Source: Actinophytocola xinjiangensis
Lineage (GTDB): Bacteria; Actinomycetota; Actinomycetes; Mycobacteriales; Pseudonocardiaceae
DNA: 64,000 nucleotides
Direction of reading: 5' to 3'
Assembly: GCF_001921215.1 (NCBI RefSeq)
Contig: NZ_MSIF01000027.1
Coordinates: 1-64,000 of the forward strand
The translations under genes and the position numbers were made by a program. Under the pieces are notes generated by a model. That model was not told the origin of the DNA. It saw only the letters and a program-made list of their open reading frames with translations, and ran no database searches. Shown piece by piece: positions 45,501 to 54,592 of this stretch. How positions within the stretch are numbered: position 1 is the first letter of the stretch; every line of letters begins with the position of its first letter.

Positions 45501-46658
45501 GTGCACGAGATCGACCTTGCCGACCCCGAGGTGCTGGCGGACCCGTTCACCGCCTACGGCCGGGCCAGGGAAGCCGGCCCGGTCGCCAGGCTGCCGATGC
45601 CCGGCATCGGCACGGTGTGGGTGCTGACCAGGCACGAGGACGCCCGCGCCATGCTCGGCGACCCGCGCTTCGCGCTGACTTCGGCCAGCTTCCTGCGCCC
45701 GGACGTGCCAGAGCACTGCCTGCGCTACATGCGCTCGATGGCCGAGATGAACGGCGCCGAGCACAAACGCCTGCGCCGCACGGTCAGCCCCGCGTTCTCG
45801 GTGCGCCACGCCCGCTCGCTCGCGCCGGTCATCGAGCGGATCGTCGGGCGGCTGCTGGACGCGCTGCCCGACGGTGACCCGGTCGACCTCGTGCCACACC
45901 TGACCCGGCCGCTACCGATCGAGGTGATCTGCGAACTGGTCGGCATCCCGGAGGCCGACCGCCCGCGCTGGCACGAGTACGGCGCGTCGGTCGCCTCCGG
46001 CGCCGGCCCGGCCTTCGCCGAGGCCGTCCCCCGGTTCATCGCCGACGCGATCGCCGCCGTCGAACGGGCCCGTGCCGACCCCGGCGACGACGTGTTGGGC
46101 ACCCTGGTCGGCACCGAGGACCTCGCCGAGACCGACCTGGTGATGCTGGTCTGGAACCTGATGCTGGCCGGCCAGACCCCCACGAACCTGATCGCCAACG
46201 CCGTGGGCCACCTGCTCACCGACCCCGACGCGCTCGCCGCGCTGCGCGCCGACCCCGGGCTGCTGCCGGGCGCGGTCGAGGAACTGATCCGCTGGTGCGG
46301 GCCGACGCTGCTGACCATCCCCCGCTACGCCACCGAGGACCTCGACCTGCACGGCACGCCGGTCGCCAAGGGCGAGGCGGTCTGTGTGTCGGTGGCCGCC
46401 GCGCACCGCGACCCGAGGGCCTACGCCGACCCCGACCGGTTCGACCCGCGCCGCCCGGCCGGCCCACCCGGCCACCTCGGTTTCGGGCACGGGCCGCACT
46501 TCTGCCTCGGCGCGGCGCTCGCGCGCACGCAGACCGAGGTGGCGATCGGCGCGCTGCTCGACCGGTTTCCCCGGCTGGCGCTGGCCGGGGACCTGGCCGC
46601 GCTGCGGGCGCCGGACCCGGGCACCTGGCGGCTGTCGGCGTTACCCGTGTCCCGCTGA
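45501..46658 (+). CDS. cytochrome P450
   Basis: Class I bacterial P450 monooxygenase, 385 aa, soluble. Key motifs: I-helix AGQTPT, EELIR (ExxR) and heme loop FGHGPHFCLGAAL with axial Cys335. The GTG at 45501 is preferred because GGAGG precedes it and the palindromic operator is then wholly upstream. An in-frame ATG at 45477 would fall inside the operator. No ferredoxin gene adjoins. Probably induced by the ligand of the divergent TetR protein. Confidence 0.92.
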   Translation: MHEIDLADPEVLADPFTAYGRAREAGPVARLPMPGIGTVWVLTRHEDARAMLGDPRFALTSASFLRPDVPEHCLRYMRSMAEMNGAEHKRLRRTVSPAFSVRHARSLAPVIERIVGRLLDALPDGDPVDLVPHLTRPLPIEVICELVGIPEADRPRWHEYGASVASGAGPAFAEAVPRFIADAIAAVERARADPGDDVLGTLVGTEDLAETDLVMLVWNLMLAGQTPTNLIANAVGHLLTDPDALAALRADPGLLPGAVEELIRWCGPTLLTIPRYATEDLDLHGTPVAKGEAVCVSVAAAHRDPRAYADPDRFDPRRPAGPPGHLGFGHGPHFCLGAALARTQTEVAIGALLDRFPRLALAGDLAALRAPDPGTWRLSALPVSR

Positions 46659-46668
46659 GCACGACGAC

Positions 46669-46700
46669 AAGGGGCCCCCGGCGTGTGCCGGGGGCCCCTT
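46669..46700. terminator. bidirectional hairpin terminator
   Basis: Perfect 14-bp stem (46669-46682 with 46687-46700) with a GTGT loop, bracketed by AA and TT. It lies between the convergent P450 and cupredoxin genes. Confidence 0.9.
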
Positions 46701-46712
46701 CGCTGACCGGGG

Positions 46713-48869
46713 TCAGACGGCGGCGCTGCTGATGCCGACGTCCGATCTGGTGGCGGCGCGGACGATGATGTCCCGCTGCGTCGAGGTCAACAGCCCCTCG
46801 GTCACCAACCCGTTGGTCACCTGTCGGACGTGCCGGACGAACGCGGTGTGCGTCGGGTAGTCGTCGTCCTGCGCGATCAGGTCGCTGATCGTGCAGCCGT
46901 CACCGGTGTCCTTGTTGGGCACGTAGGTGTTCTCCGAGCCGATCCACACCGTGTCGCGGGTGTCGGAGTCCGGGCACTGGTCGGTGCTGACCTCGATCAC
47001 CCGGAACGAACCGGACTGCTCCACCGAGGTGTTGCCGGCGTTGTCGGTCGCCCGGTACCAGACCGTGTGCTCACCGGCCCCGACCTGCAACGGCGCGGTG
47101 TACTCGGCCCAGTCCCCGTCGTCCAGCTTGTACTCGACGAGCGCGACCCCGGAGTCGAGGTCGAGCGCGGTGAGCGTGACCGTCGCGTTGTCCAGGTAGT
47201 TCCAGCCAGAGTCCTGGTTGCCGGTCACCATGGCCGACACGCTCGGCGGCGTGACGTCCTGGTCGGGGTCGGCCACCACCGTGAACGACTCCGAGCCCTC
47301 CTCGGACACGTTGCCGGCCAGGTCACTCGCCCGGTAGGCGAAGGTGTGCTCGCCCGGCTCCCGGACCTGGACCGCCGCCGTGTAGACGGTCCACTCGCCA
47401 CCGTCCAACGAGTACTCGATGGTGTCCACGCCGGACCCCTCGTCCTCGGCGGTGACGGTGACCACCGCACTGCCGAGGAAGTTGCCGTCGGGGTCCTGCT
47501 CACCGACGACCGTGGCGGACGCGGTCGGCGCGGTGGTGTCCTGCTCCACCACGGAGAACGACTCCGAGCCCTCCGGCGAGGTGTTGCCGGCGACGTCGGT
47601 CGCCCGGTAGGCCAGCACGTGGTCACCCGGCGCGTTCACCGTGACCGGAGCGCTGTAGGCGGTCCACTCGCCGCTGTCTAATTTGTACTCCACGGAGTCC
47701 ACACCGGACCCCGCGTCGGTGGCCGAGACGGTCACCACGGCGGCGTCGACGTAGTTGCCGTCACCGTCCTGCTCACCGGTGACCTCGGCGGTCACCTCCG
47801 GCGGCGTGGTGTCCTCGCCACCGCCACCCTCGACGATCGAGAACGGCGTCGAGCCGGTCTCCGAGGCGTTGCCGGCGGCGTCGGTCGCCCGGTACTGCAC
47901 CGCGTGGTCACCCACGGCGGTGACCTGGACCGGGGCGGTGTAGGGCTTGAAGCCGGTGTCGTCGATCTCGTACTCCACCAGCTCCACGCCGGAGCCGACG
48001 TCGGTGGCGGTCACGGTGATCGTGGCGGTGCCGAGGAATCTGCCCTCGGCGTCCCGCTCACCGGTGATCTCCGCGCCGACCTCCGGCGGCGTGGTGTCCT
48101 CCCCGCCGCCGTCCTCGACGACGGTGAACGACTCCATGCCCTCCGGCGAGGTGTTGCCGGCGTTGTCGGTCGCCCGGTAGTGCAGCATGTGGTCACCGAC
48201 CGTGTTCACCGTGACCGGTGCGGTGTAAGCGGTCCACGCCCCACCGTCCAACTGGTACTCGACGGTGCCCACACCTGACCCGGCGTCGGTGGCCTCCAGG
48301 GTGGCCGTCGCCGAGCCGAGGTAGGCGCCATCGGCGTTCTGCTCGCCGGTGATCCGCGCGGTCACCGTCGGCGGGGTGGTGTCGTCCCCACCGGCGCTGA
48401 CGATCAACTCGCCCTTCATCGTGCTGTGGCCGGGAACCGTGCAGTGGAACAGGTACTTGCCCGGGGTGAGGTTGACCGTCTGCTCCCACCGACCGCCGTT
48501 GGCGTCCAGCGGGTTGGCGGTGATGTTCACCGGGACGTCGTGGTTGTAACCCGGCGTCGACGTGTCGAAGGTCAACGTGTGGGTCATGAACGTGGTGTTG
48601 CCGGTCGCCTCACTGTTCTCGAACACGATCGTGGTCTCGCCCGGCGTCGCGGTGGTCGGCGCCGAGGCGTAGGCGTCGATGCGGTCGTCGGCCGTCCAGG
48701 TGAGCGTCTGCGCCGCGGCCGCCACCTGGGGGGCGTTCGGCGCCGGCTTGGCGGGCCGGGGCGCCGCCGCCTCCGGCAGCGCCGCCTCCGGGGACGCCGA
48801 GGCCGGCAGCGCGGTCAGCCCCAGCATTATCAGCGCCGCGGTGGTCGCGGCGGCAAGTGGTCGGAACAT
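46713..48869 (-). CDS. secreted cupredoxin with five Ig-like (OmpL47-type) repeats
   Basis: Exported 718-aa protein. Signal peptide (1-25), then a plastocyanin-like domain (about 55-160) with the copper ligands visible in FHCTVPGHSTM (Cys, His, Met) and an upstream His in MTHTLTF. Five repeats of about 85 residues follow, each opening DTTPP and ending YRATDxAGNxS, the pattern of OmpL47/bacterial Ig-like modules. The last about 75 residues form a separate module also found inside the neighbouring ThuA protein. The ATG has GGAGG upstream. Probably a surface copper protein acting with the laccase encoded upstream. Confidence 0.85.
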   Translation of the reverse strand: MFRPLAAATTAALIMLGLTALPASASPEAALPEAAAPRPAKPAPNAPQVAAAAQTLTWTADDRIDAYASAPTTATPGETTIVFENSEATGNTTFMTHTLTFDTSTPGYNHDVPVNITANPLDANGGRWEQTVNLTPGKYLFHCTVPGHSTMKGELIVSAGGDDTTPPTVTARITGEQNADGAYLGSATATLEATDAGSGVGTVEYQLDGGAWTAYTAPVTVNTVGDHMLHYRATDNAGNTSPEGMESFTVVEDGGGEDTTPPEVGAEITGERDAEGRFLGTATITVTATDVGSGVELVEYEIDDTGFKPYTAPVQVTAVGDHAVQYRATDAAGNASETGSTPFSIVEGGGGEDTTPPEVTAEVTGEQDGDGNYVDAAVVTVSATDAGSGVDSVEYKLDSGEWTAYSAPVTVNAPGDHVLAYRATDVAGNTSPEGSESFSVVEQDTTAPTASATVVGEQDPDGNFLGSAVVTVTAEDEGSGVDTIEYSLDGGEWTVYTAAVQVREPGEHTFAYRASDLAGNVSEEGSESFTVVADPDQDVTPPSVSAMVTGNQDSGWNYLDNATVTLTALDLDSGVALVEYKLDDGDWAEYTAPLQVGAGEHTVWYRATDNAGNTSVEQSGSFRVIEVSTDQCPDSDTRDTVWIGSENTYVPNKDTGDGCTISDLIAQDDDYPTHTAFVRHVRQVTNGLVTEGLLTSTQRDIIVRAATRSDVGISSAAV

Positions 48870-48901
48870 GTCAGGGTGCCTCCAAGTGGGCGGGGGAAGG
48901 C

Positions 48902-48934
48902 GGGCCGGCCGGCGCGCGGTGCACCGGCCGGCCC
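48902..48934 (-). terminator. hairpin between the ThuA-type and cupredoxin genes
   Basis: Perfect 11-bp GC-only stem (48902-48912 with 48924-48934) just after the ThuA-type stop on the minus strand. There is no U tract. It may be an attenuator or an mRNA-stabilising stem within an operon. Confidence 0.5.
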
Positions 48935-48939
48935 ACGCG

Positions 48940-51900
48940 TCACAGCTCCCGCACCCGGATGTTGCGGAACTCGATCAGATCGTTGTTGCCGTGGTTCTGC
49001 AGGCCGATGAAGCCACTGAGGAACTGCCGCAGATCCGTCGGCGGGTCACCCGCGCGCGAGGACTCCTTGCCCGGGGTGTTGTCGAACTCGTTGATCACCA
49101 CACCGTTGCGGGTCATCGTGTAGTGCTGACCCACGACCCGGACCTCGTACTCGTTCCAGACGCCCTTGTCCGTCGGGTTGGCGCCGTCGAGTGCCACCGG
49201 GTCGAAGTTGTAGACCGACCCGGTCTTCTGCGGCTCACCGGTGTCCCCGTCATAGATCTGGATCTCCTGTCCACAGTAGATCGCGACCCACGCCTGCGAG
49301 GTGCGTGCCGAACCGACGGTGCCACAGCTTCCCGGCGGGCGCTGTGCGAGCGGCGTCCTCGGGTCGGGGAACCGGGTGAAGATCCCGCTGTTGGCGCGGT
49401 TTCCTTCCGGCGATATGTCCCGGAACTGCGCCTTGACCGAGAAGTCACCGAACGGCTTACCCGCGTACCACAGCATGCCAAGGCCGCCGCTGGAGCGCAG
49501 CGAGCCGTCGGACTGGATCGAGAACGACCCGCCCGGCGCCTGCTGCCACGCGTGCAGCGACTCCGGCATCCCGTTGTACAGCGCGTCGTAGCCCTTCACG
49601 CCGGCCCGGCCGATGTTCGACTCCGCCGCGGCGGTGTCCAGCTTGGCCTTCTGGTTGGCGTTGAGGATTCCCAACTGCCGCAGCTGCTTGGTGACCGCCT
49701 TGACGTGGTTGACGAACTTGGTGTGACCCACCCAGGTGATCTCGTCGTCGATCAGGTCGTCGACCTTGCACCCGCCGCCGACGTTCTTGTTCGCCACGGT
49801 GGTGTTGACGTCCAGGAAGGTCACCGTGGTGTTCGGATCGGACACCACACAGCCGACGTTGACGTTGGTCCGCACGACCGCCGTCTCGCCGTCCGCGTAG
49901 GTCACGGTCAGCTTGGCGGTGTACGGGCCGACCCGCTTGTAGGTGTGCGTCGGGTTGGCCTCGGTGGAGGTGGTGCCGTCACCGAAGTCCCACGCCCAGG
50001 ACACGCCGCCGGCCTTCTGGCCGTTGAAGCGGTGGGTCAGCGCCTTGTCCTGCACCGCCACCGACGAGGTGGTGGTCGCCGGGGTGGGGCCACCGCCGGT
50101 GTAGGTCACCCGGACCAGCTTCTGGTTCGGGTGCACGCTGAAGAACCCGCCGCCGTAGTCGAGCAGGTAGAGCGCGCCGTCGGGACCGAACTTGGCGTCC
50201 ATCCAGCTCTGCAGGCGGTCGTCGCCGGCACCGTTGCGCACGATCGGCAGGATGGTCTCGGCGAACAGCGGGGGCTCCGCCGTCGGCACGCCCTCGGGGT
50301 CGACGGTCACCGCGACCCGGTTGCTGGCGTTGGACTGGTCACCGATGAACCACTTGTCGTCCCAGTACTCCGGCCAGGCGACACCGCTGTCGGTGTCCAC
50401 GCGGTCGTAGTGGTAGGTCGGACCGGTCATGACCGCCTGCCCGCCGCCGGTCAGGTACGGCTGGGTGTAGGTGGCGTCGGCGGCGTTGTAGGTGGGGATG
50501 TTGGAGCCGGGCCGGTTCGGGAACACCGGGCCGCCACCGTCGGGCGAGTACCAGATCATGTTGTCCTTGATCGGGGGCAACGTCACCAGGCCGGTGTTGC
50601 GCGGCGAGGAGTTGATCGGGTTGTCGCAGTCGTACCAGCCGGTCAGCACGGTCGCGTCGTTGTTGCTGCGGTCGCGGTAGGGCTGGCGGTTACCCATGCA
50701 GTACGGCCAGCCGTGGTTGCCGGCCTCGGTGATGATGGTCGCCGTCTCGTACTTCGCCGGGCCAAGGTCCGGGTTCGGCGAGCCGGCGTCCGGGCCGACC
50801 CACGCGGCGGTGAGCCAGTCGGTCTCCGGGTCGACCTGCAGGCGCGAGATGTTGCGCACGCCCATCACGTAGATCTCCGGCCGGGTCTTGGCCGTGCCCT
50901 CGGGGAACAGGTTCCCCTCGGGGATGGTGTACGTGCCGTCCGTCTCCGGGTGGATGCGGATGATCTTGCCGTTGAGGTCGTTGGTGTTGCCGGAGGTGCG
51001 CCGCGCGTCCTGGAACGAGGTGCCCTTGTACTCGGCGGTCCAGTTGTTGCCGGAGTAGCCGCTGGAGCCCTGCGAGGAGTTGCTGTCACCCGAGCCGACG
51101 TAGAGGTTGCCGGCCTTGTCGAAGGACATGCCGCCACCGGCGTGGCAGCAGCTGTGGATCTGGGTGTCCCAGCTGATCAGGTCCTTGCGGGAGGACAGGT
51201 CCAGCGTCTGGGCGGCGTGGTCGTAGGTGAAGCGGGAGACCGTGCGCTTGCCGATCCGGTTGTCCCGGTCGATCGACTCGTGCGGCATCCAGTACACGTA
51301 CAGCCAGCCGTTGTCCGCCCAGTTCGGGTCGGTCACCAGGCCGAGCAGGCCTTCCTCGTTCTTGACCAGCTCGTCGCCGCTGCCCCGGTTGCCCATGACC
51401 TCCAGGGTGGTCAGGAGCTTGACCTTCTTGGTCTCGGGGTCCCACTGGTGCAGCGTGCCGCAGCCCTTGCCGATGTCCGGGTTGGTCCAGTCGTTGGGGG
51501 TGGGGACGACGTTGCCGGCACAGGCGGCCTTGCCGACGTAGAACACCTTGCCGTCGGGGGCGATGGTCAGGCCGTGCGACTCACCGATCTGGTCGAGCTG
51601 ACCGGCCTGGTTGGCCGTGGTCAGCCGCTCCATCTTGTAGTTGGCGGCGATCGTGGCCTTGCAGTCCGCGCGCACCATGCCGGTCGTCCACTTGAGGGCG
51701 CCGAGCAGGTGGGTGCGGAACGCCGACTCGCCGTAGCTGCCGTCGGTGTGGCCCATGCCGGTGTAGAACGACCGGCCGCCGTCGTAGTCACGGCACCAGG
51801 ACACCGGGTGGAACGGGCCGTTCGCGCCCTGGCCGGGGTTGTAGTGCCGCTCCTCGACCTGGGCGACGGTGTGCACCGTGCCGACCGGGTTGGGCGCCCA

Positions 51901-52917
51901 GTTGATCCACTTGTCAGTGCGGGTCAGCGTCGGCGCGAGGCCGGCGTTGGCCGGGTGCTTGCGGTCGGTCAGGTTGACCACCGACTCCACCGGCTGCGGC
52001 TCGGGCGGGGGCGCCGACTCCGCGGTGTAGAGGCCCCAGTCGGCGAGCTGGGTCGCTGGCTCGCCGTCGTTGGCCGTGATGTTGAGCCGGTACTGCGGGT
52101 AGGCCGTGGTGTTCGGGATCTCGAACTCGCGGGCCTGGAAGCGCTCCGGGAAGTCCTGGTTGGTCTGGGTGTCCAGATCGGTCCAGTTCGTCCCGTCGGC
52201 GCTGCCCTGCAGGGTCCAGCTCTTGGGGTCGCGGCCCTCGAAGTCGTTGGCGGAGGTGAGCGAGTACTTGTTCACCACCTGGGCGGCGTCGAGGCGGTAG
52301 TTGATCCACGCCGTCCTCGCGAACGCCAGCCACTTGGTGTTGGACTTGTTGTCGGTGAGCTTGACCGCGGTCTCGTTCGGCGCGTTCTCCGCGCTGGCGG
52401 TCACCGCGGCCACCGGCAGCGGCGGGGTCAGCGCGCCGACCGGACGGGTGCCGACCAGGCCGGTGAACCACTCCGAGTCGGGCTGGAACTTGGCGGCGTC
52501 GGCGACACCGAGGTAGCCGTTGCCGGCCTTGATGTAGCTCTGCAACGCCGCTTCCTGGTCGGCGCTGAGCTTGAGTCCCTCGGCGGAGAGCATCACGACG
52601 CCCCGGTAGCGGGCGAGGTTGGCCGGGGTGAACGCGGCCGGGTCGGTGGTGACCGCCACGTTCATGCCGTTGCTCTGGCCGAGGCCCGCGATCGCGTCGG
52701 TCGCCCGGATCACGGGGTCCTTCTGGTCGGCGGCCGGTCCGTGGAAGACCAGCACGTTGACCGGTGCCGCGGTCTGCGCCGCGGCCTGGGGTGCCGTCGC
52801 GGTGACGACCGACGGCGCGACCAGTGTCCCGAAGGACATGGCCGCGCTGATCATCACCACCCCGGCGCTTCGCCAGGAACGGCGTCGGGACAAGCCTGTG
52901 GGAACTCTTCGTCCCAT
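48940..52917 (-). CDS. secreted ThuA / sugar dehydrogenase / PKD / DUF1080 multidomain protein
   Basis: Exported 1,325-aa protein. After a signal peptide (about 1-48): a ThuA-like domain (50-430) interrupted by a discoidin-type (F5/8) domain (about 190-310); a soluble glucose dehydrogenase-like PQQ/Ca propeller (about 450-960) with GLLGLVTDPNW, HSCCHAGG and RPEIYVMGVRN; a PKD domain with WAWDFGDGTTS (about 970-1,050); a module of about 75 residues shared with the cupredoxin protein; and a DUF1080 (concanavalin-like, 3-keto-glycoside hydrolase) domain (about 1,130-1,325). ThuA and DUF1080 both occur in 3-keto-sugar metabolism, so oxidation and cleavage of extracellular glycosides is plausible. 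The ATG has AAGGAG upstream. Confidence 0.87.
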   Translation of the reverse strand: MGRRVPTGLSRRRSWRSAGVVMISAAMSFGTLVAPSVVTATAPQAAAQTAAPVNVLVFHGPAADQKDPVIRATDAIAGLGQSNGMNVAVTTDPAAFTPANLARYRGVVMLSAEGLKLSADQEAALQSYIKAGNGYLGVADAAKFQPDSEWFTGLVGTRPVGALTPPLPVAAVTASAENAPNETAVKLTDNKSNTKWLAFARTAWINYRLDAAQVVNKYSLTSANDFEGRDPKSWTLQGSADGTNWTDLDTQTNQDFPERFQAREFEIPNTTAYPQYRLNITANDGEPATQLADWGLYTAESAPPPEPQPVESVVNLTDRKHPANAGLAPTLTRTDKWINWAPNPVGTVHTVAQVEERHYNPGQGANGPFHPVSWCRDYDGGRSFYTGMGHTDGSYGESAFRTHLLGALKWTTGMVRADCKATIAANYKMERLTTANQAGQLDQIGESHGLTIAPDGKVFYVGKAACAGNVVPTPNDWTNPDIGKGCGTLHQWDPETKKVKLLTTLEVMGNRGSGDELVKNEEGLLGLVTDPNWADNGWLYVYWMPHESIDRDNRIGKRTVSRFTYDHAAQTLDLSSRKDLISWDTQIHSCCHAGGGMSFDKAGNLYVGSGDSNSSQGSSGYSGNNWTAEYKGTSFQDARRTSGNTNDLNGKIIRIHPETDGTYTIPEGNLFPEGTAKTRPEIYVMGVRNISRLQVDPETDWLTAAWVGPDAGSPNPDLGPAKYETATIITEAGNHGWPYCMGNRQPYRDRSNNDATVLTGWYDCDNPINSSPRNTGLVTLPPIKDNMIWYSPDGGGPVFPNRPGSNIPTYNAADATYTQPYLTGGGQAVMTGPTYHYDRVDTDSGVAWPEYWDDKWFIGDQSNASNRVAVTVDPEGVPTAEPPLFAETILPIVRNGAGDDRLQSWMDAKFGPDGALYLLDYGGGFFSVHPNQKLVRVTYTGGGPTPATTTSSVAVQDKALTHRFNGQKAGGVSWAWDFGDGTTSTEANPTHTYKRVGPYTAKLTVTYADGETAVVRTNVNVGCVVSDPNTTVTFLDVNTTVANKNVGGGCKVDDLIDDEITWVGHTKFVNHVKAVTKQLRQLGILNANQKAKLDTAAAESNIGRAGVKGYDALYNGMPESLHAWQQAPGGSFSIQSDGSLRSSGGLGMLWYAGKPFGDFSVKAQFRDISPEGNRANSGIFTRFPDPRTPLAQRPPGSCGTVGSARTSQAWVAIYCGQEIQIYDGDTGEPQKTGSVYNFDPVALDGANPTDKGVWNEYEVRVVGQHYTMTRNGVVINEFDNTPGKESSRAGDPPTDLRQFLSGFIGLQNHGNNDLIEFRNIRVREL

Positions 52918-52987
52918 CCCTTGCTCCTTCTTCGGTGGTTGGGGCCGGTGCCTGAAACAGCTCTGTCCGATATAGCTCTGGATGTCC

Positions 52988-54073
52988 TCAGTGGCCGGAG
53001 TGCGCGCCGGGGGCCGGCGGCGTGGCGGGTGCCGGCGGCTGGACCGACGGGTCGACCGACGTGCTCTCCGTCGGGTCGCCGGTGGGGTTGACCAGGGTGG
53101 CGCCGTGGTTGTGGCCGTGGAAGCGGTCGATGGACTCCTGTGCTCCGGCCGGCATGCTGCCGTCGGCGTTGCGCACGAGGAAGATCCCGGACATCGGGTC
53201 GGAGTGGCTCTGGACGTGGCAGTGGTACATCCACGCGCCGGGGCCGACGGCCTCGCCGGCGAGGACCTGGAAACCGAACGACGATCCGGGGTCGAGGTTC
53301 TTGTTGTCGATGACCGGTGAGTGGTCGTTGTCGCCGCGCAGCATGCCGGTGCGGGTGTCCGCCCAGCGGTGGGCGTGCAGGTGGAAGGTGTGCGGCAGGT
53401 TGCCGTGCCCGATGCAGACGAACTCGACCCGTTCCCCGTGGCGGGCCTCGAGCATCGGCGTGTCCGGCGCGACCTTGTTGTTGATGGTCATCTCGTTGAA
53501 CACGATGGTGTGCTGCCGGTCGGGCAGCAGGTCACCGGCCTTGCGGACGATCAGCCCGCCGTAGAGGCCCTTCGCGATGCCCACCGTGCCGTGGTCGGTG
53601 CCCAGCGCGTGGTCGTGGTAGTGCCAGTAGCCGGCGCTGCCTGGCATGTAGAAGCCGCTGCCGGTGCGGTACTGGGTCTGGGTACGCCAGACGTAGGTAC
53701 GCGTCTCACCCGGTTGGTTGAACGAGTTGTTGAGCGGTGAGCCGTCGGAGTTGGTGTCGTAGTTGACGCCGTGCGGGTGGATGGACAGCCGCTCGGACGT
53801 GCTGTTGACCAGTTCGATCTCGAGGGTGTCGCCTTCGTAGATCTCCAGCAGTGGACCGGGGATCGTGGCCTGGCCGGGGGCCAGGCCGTAGCCGAACATG
53901 CCGCCGGGCAGCGCCTCGGCGTAGATCGTCACCCGCCGGGTGCGGCCGGCGGCGGCGGTGGCCGTCGAGCCGGCGGTGCTGGCGACCACGACCGGCGCGA
54001 CGGCGGCCACGGCGGCGGCGCCGGCCAACATGGACCGGCGGGTGAGACGGGAGGGTGCGCGATTGTCCATCAT
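52988..54073 (-). CDS. Tat-exported two-domain multicopper oxidase (small laccase)
   Basis: Laccase-type oxidase, 361 aa, coupling oxidation of phenols or metals to O2 reduction. The Tat signal is TRRSMLAGAAAV. The four copper-ligand blocks are present: HPHG, HYHDH, HTFHLHAH and YHCHVQSHSDPM; spacing and length match two-domain, trimeric small laccases. The C-terminus adds a Pro/Ala/His tail. Start ATGATG at 54073/54070. The gene lies 70 bp upstream of the ThuA-type gene on the same strand; the three exported proteins may form one transcription unit. Confidence 0.92.
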   Translation of the reverse strand: MMDNRAPSRLTRRSMLAGAAAVAAVAPVVVASTAGSTATAAAGRTRRVTIYAEALPGGMFGYGLAPGQATIPGPLLEIYEGDTLEIELVNSTSERLSIHPHGVNYDTNSDGSPLNNSFNQPGETRTYVWRTQTQYRTGSGFYMPGSAGYWHYHDHALGTDHGTVGIAKGLYGGLIVRKAGDLLPDRQHTIVFNEMTINNKVAPDTPMLEARHGERVEFVCIGHGNLPHTFHLHAHRWADTRTGMLRGDNDHSPVIDNKNLDPGSSFGFQVLAGEAVGPGAWMYHCHVQSHSDPMSGIFLVRNADGSMPAGAQESIDRFHGHNHGATLVNPTGDPTESTSVDPSVQPPAPATPPAPGAHSGH

Positions 54074-54550
54074 GGATCTCCAGTTGGCGGGAATGCAGGC
54101 GAGCGGGGGTGATGGCCGGTCGGCCCCGGGAGGGCGCCAGGTCGGGGCCGGGTGGGGATTGCGCCGTGGCCGGGTGGGCTCACCATGCGCGCGGCTCGCA
54201 CGGAGAACGAATGCGACCGTGCTCCTGCCGCGATGACATCGTCGTCATGCTTGCCACGCCCTTCAGCCCGCTTCTGATCAAACGAGTCGAACTTATGTCG
54301 TTCAGCGACAAAAGTTAAGGGCCAAATGGCTCAATGGGGTGACGGACCTCCCATGCCCCCGCCCCCTGACCCCTGCTGTTCCCGCTGTTCGTTCGACCCC
54401 TGATCGAATCAGTAACCGTGTGTTCGCGCGAGCCCGGCGATTCCGGCCGACGCGCCGGAGCCGGTCACGCTGGGTTGATCTCGTGCCCGGACAGACGAAA
54501 AACGTCCGGCCAGGACCATGACGGCCCCGGACCGGACGTTGGTTCTCAAA
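54074..54550. other. intergenic region without a convincing gene
   Basis: About 480 bp between the laccase start and the hairpin after the CYP154-like gene. It is locally less GC-rich, with short inverted repeats such as GTCG-N5-CGAC near 54299-54311 and TTCGA-N7-TCGAA near 54390. It probably holds the laccase operon promoter. Short open frames here lack ribosome sites and codon bias. Confidence 0.5.
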
Positions 54551-54585
54551 CTCCACTGTGGACTCGTGAGAAGTCTACAGTGGAG
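54551..54585 (-). terminator. inverted repeat terminating the conservon/P450 operon
   Basis: Fifteen-base arms (54551-54565 and 54571-54585) with two mismatches and a 5-base loop lie 8 bp after the CYP154-like stop. On the minus strand the stem is followed by TTTGAG. The left arm contains TCCACTGTGGA (54552-54562), the reverse complement of the recurrent 11-bp palindrome (copy 4). Confidence 0.7.
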
Positions 54586-54592
54586 CGACGAG

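Noticed and set aside
46980-48330. Regularly spaced DNA repeats suggesting a CRISPR-like array
   Set aside because: The period of about 270 bp and the frame-preserving divergence are explained by tandem Ig-like protein repeats.
48679-53091. 1,470-residue open frame antisense to the ThuA-type gene
   Set aside because: The opposite strand has clear domains and signal peptide; this frame is a shadow rich in Val/Gly/Arg repeats.
54302-54556. Small minus-strand ORF in the laccase-P450 intergenic region
   Set aside because: No ribosome site, Arg-rich composition, no family resemblance, and it runs into the terminator hairpin.
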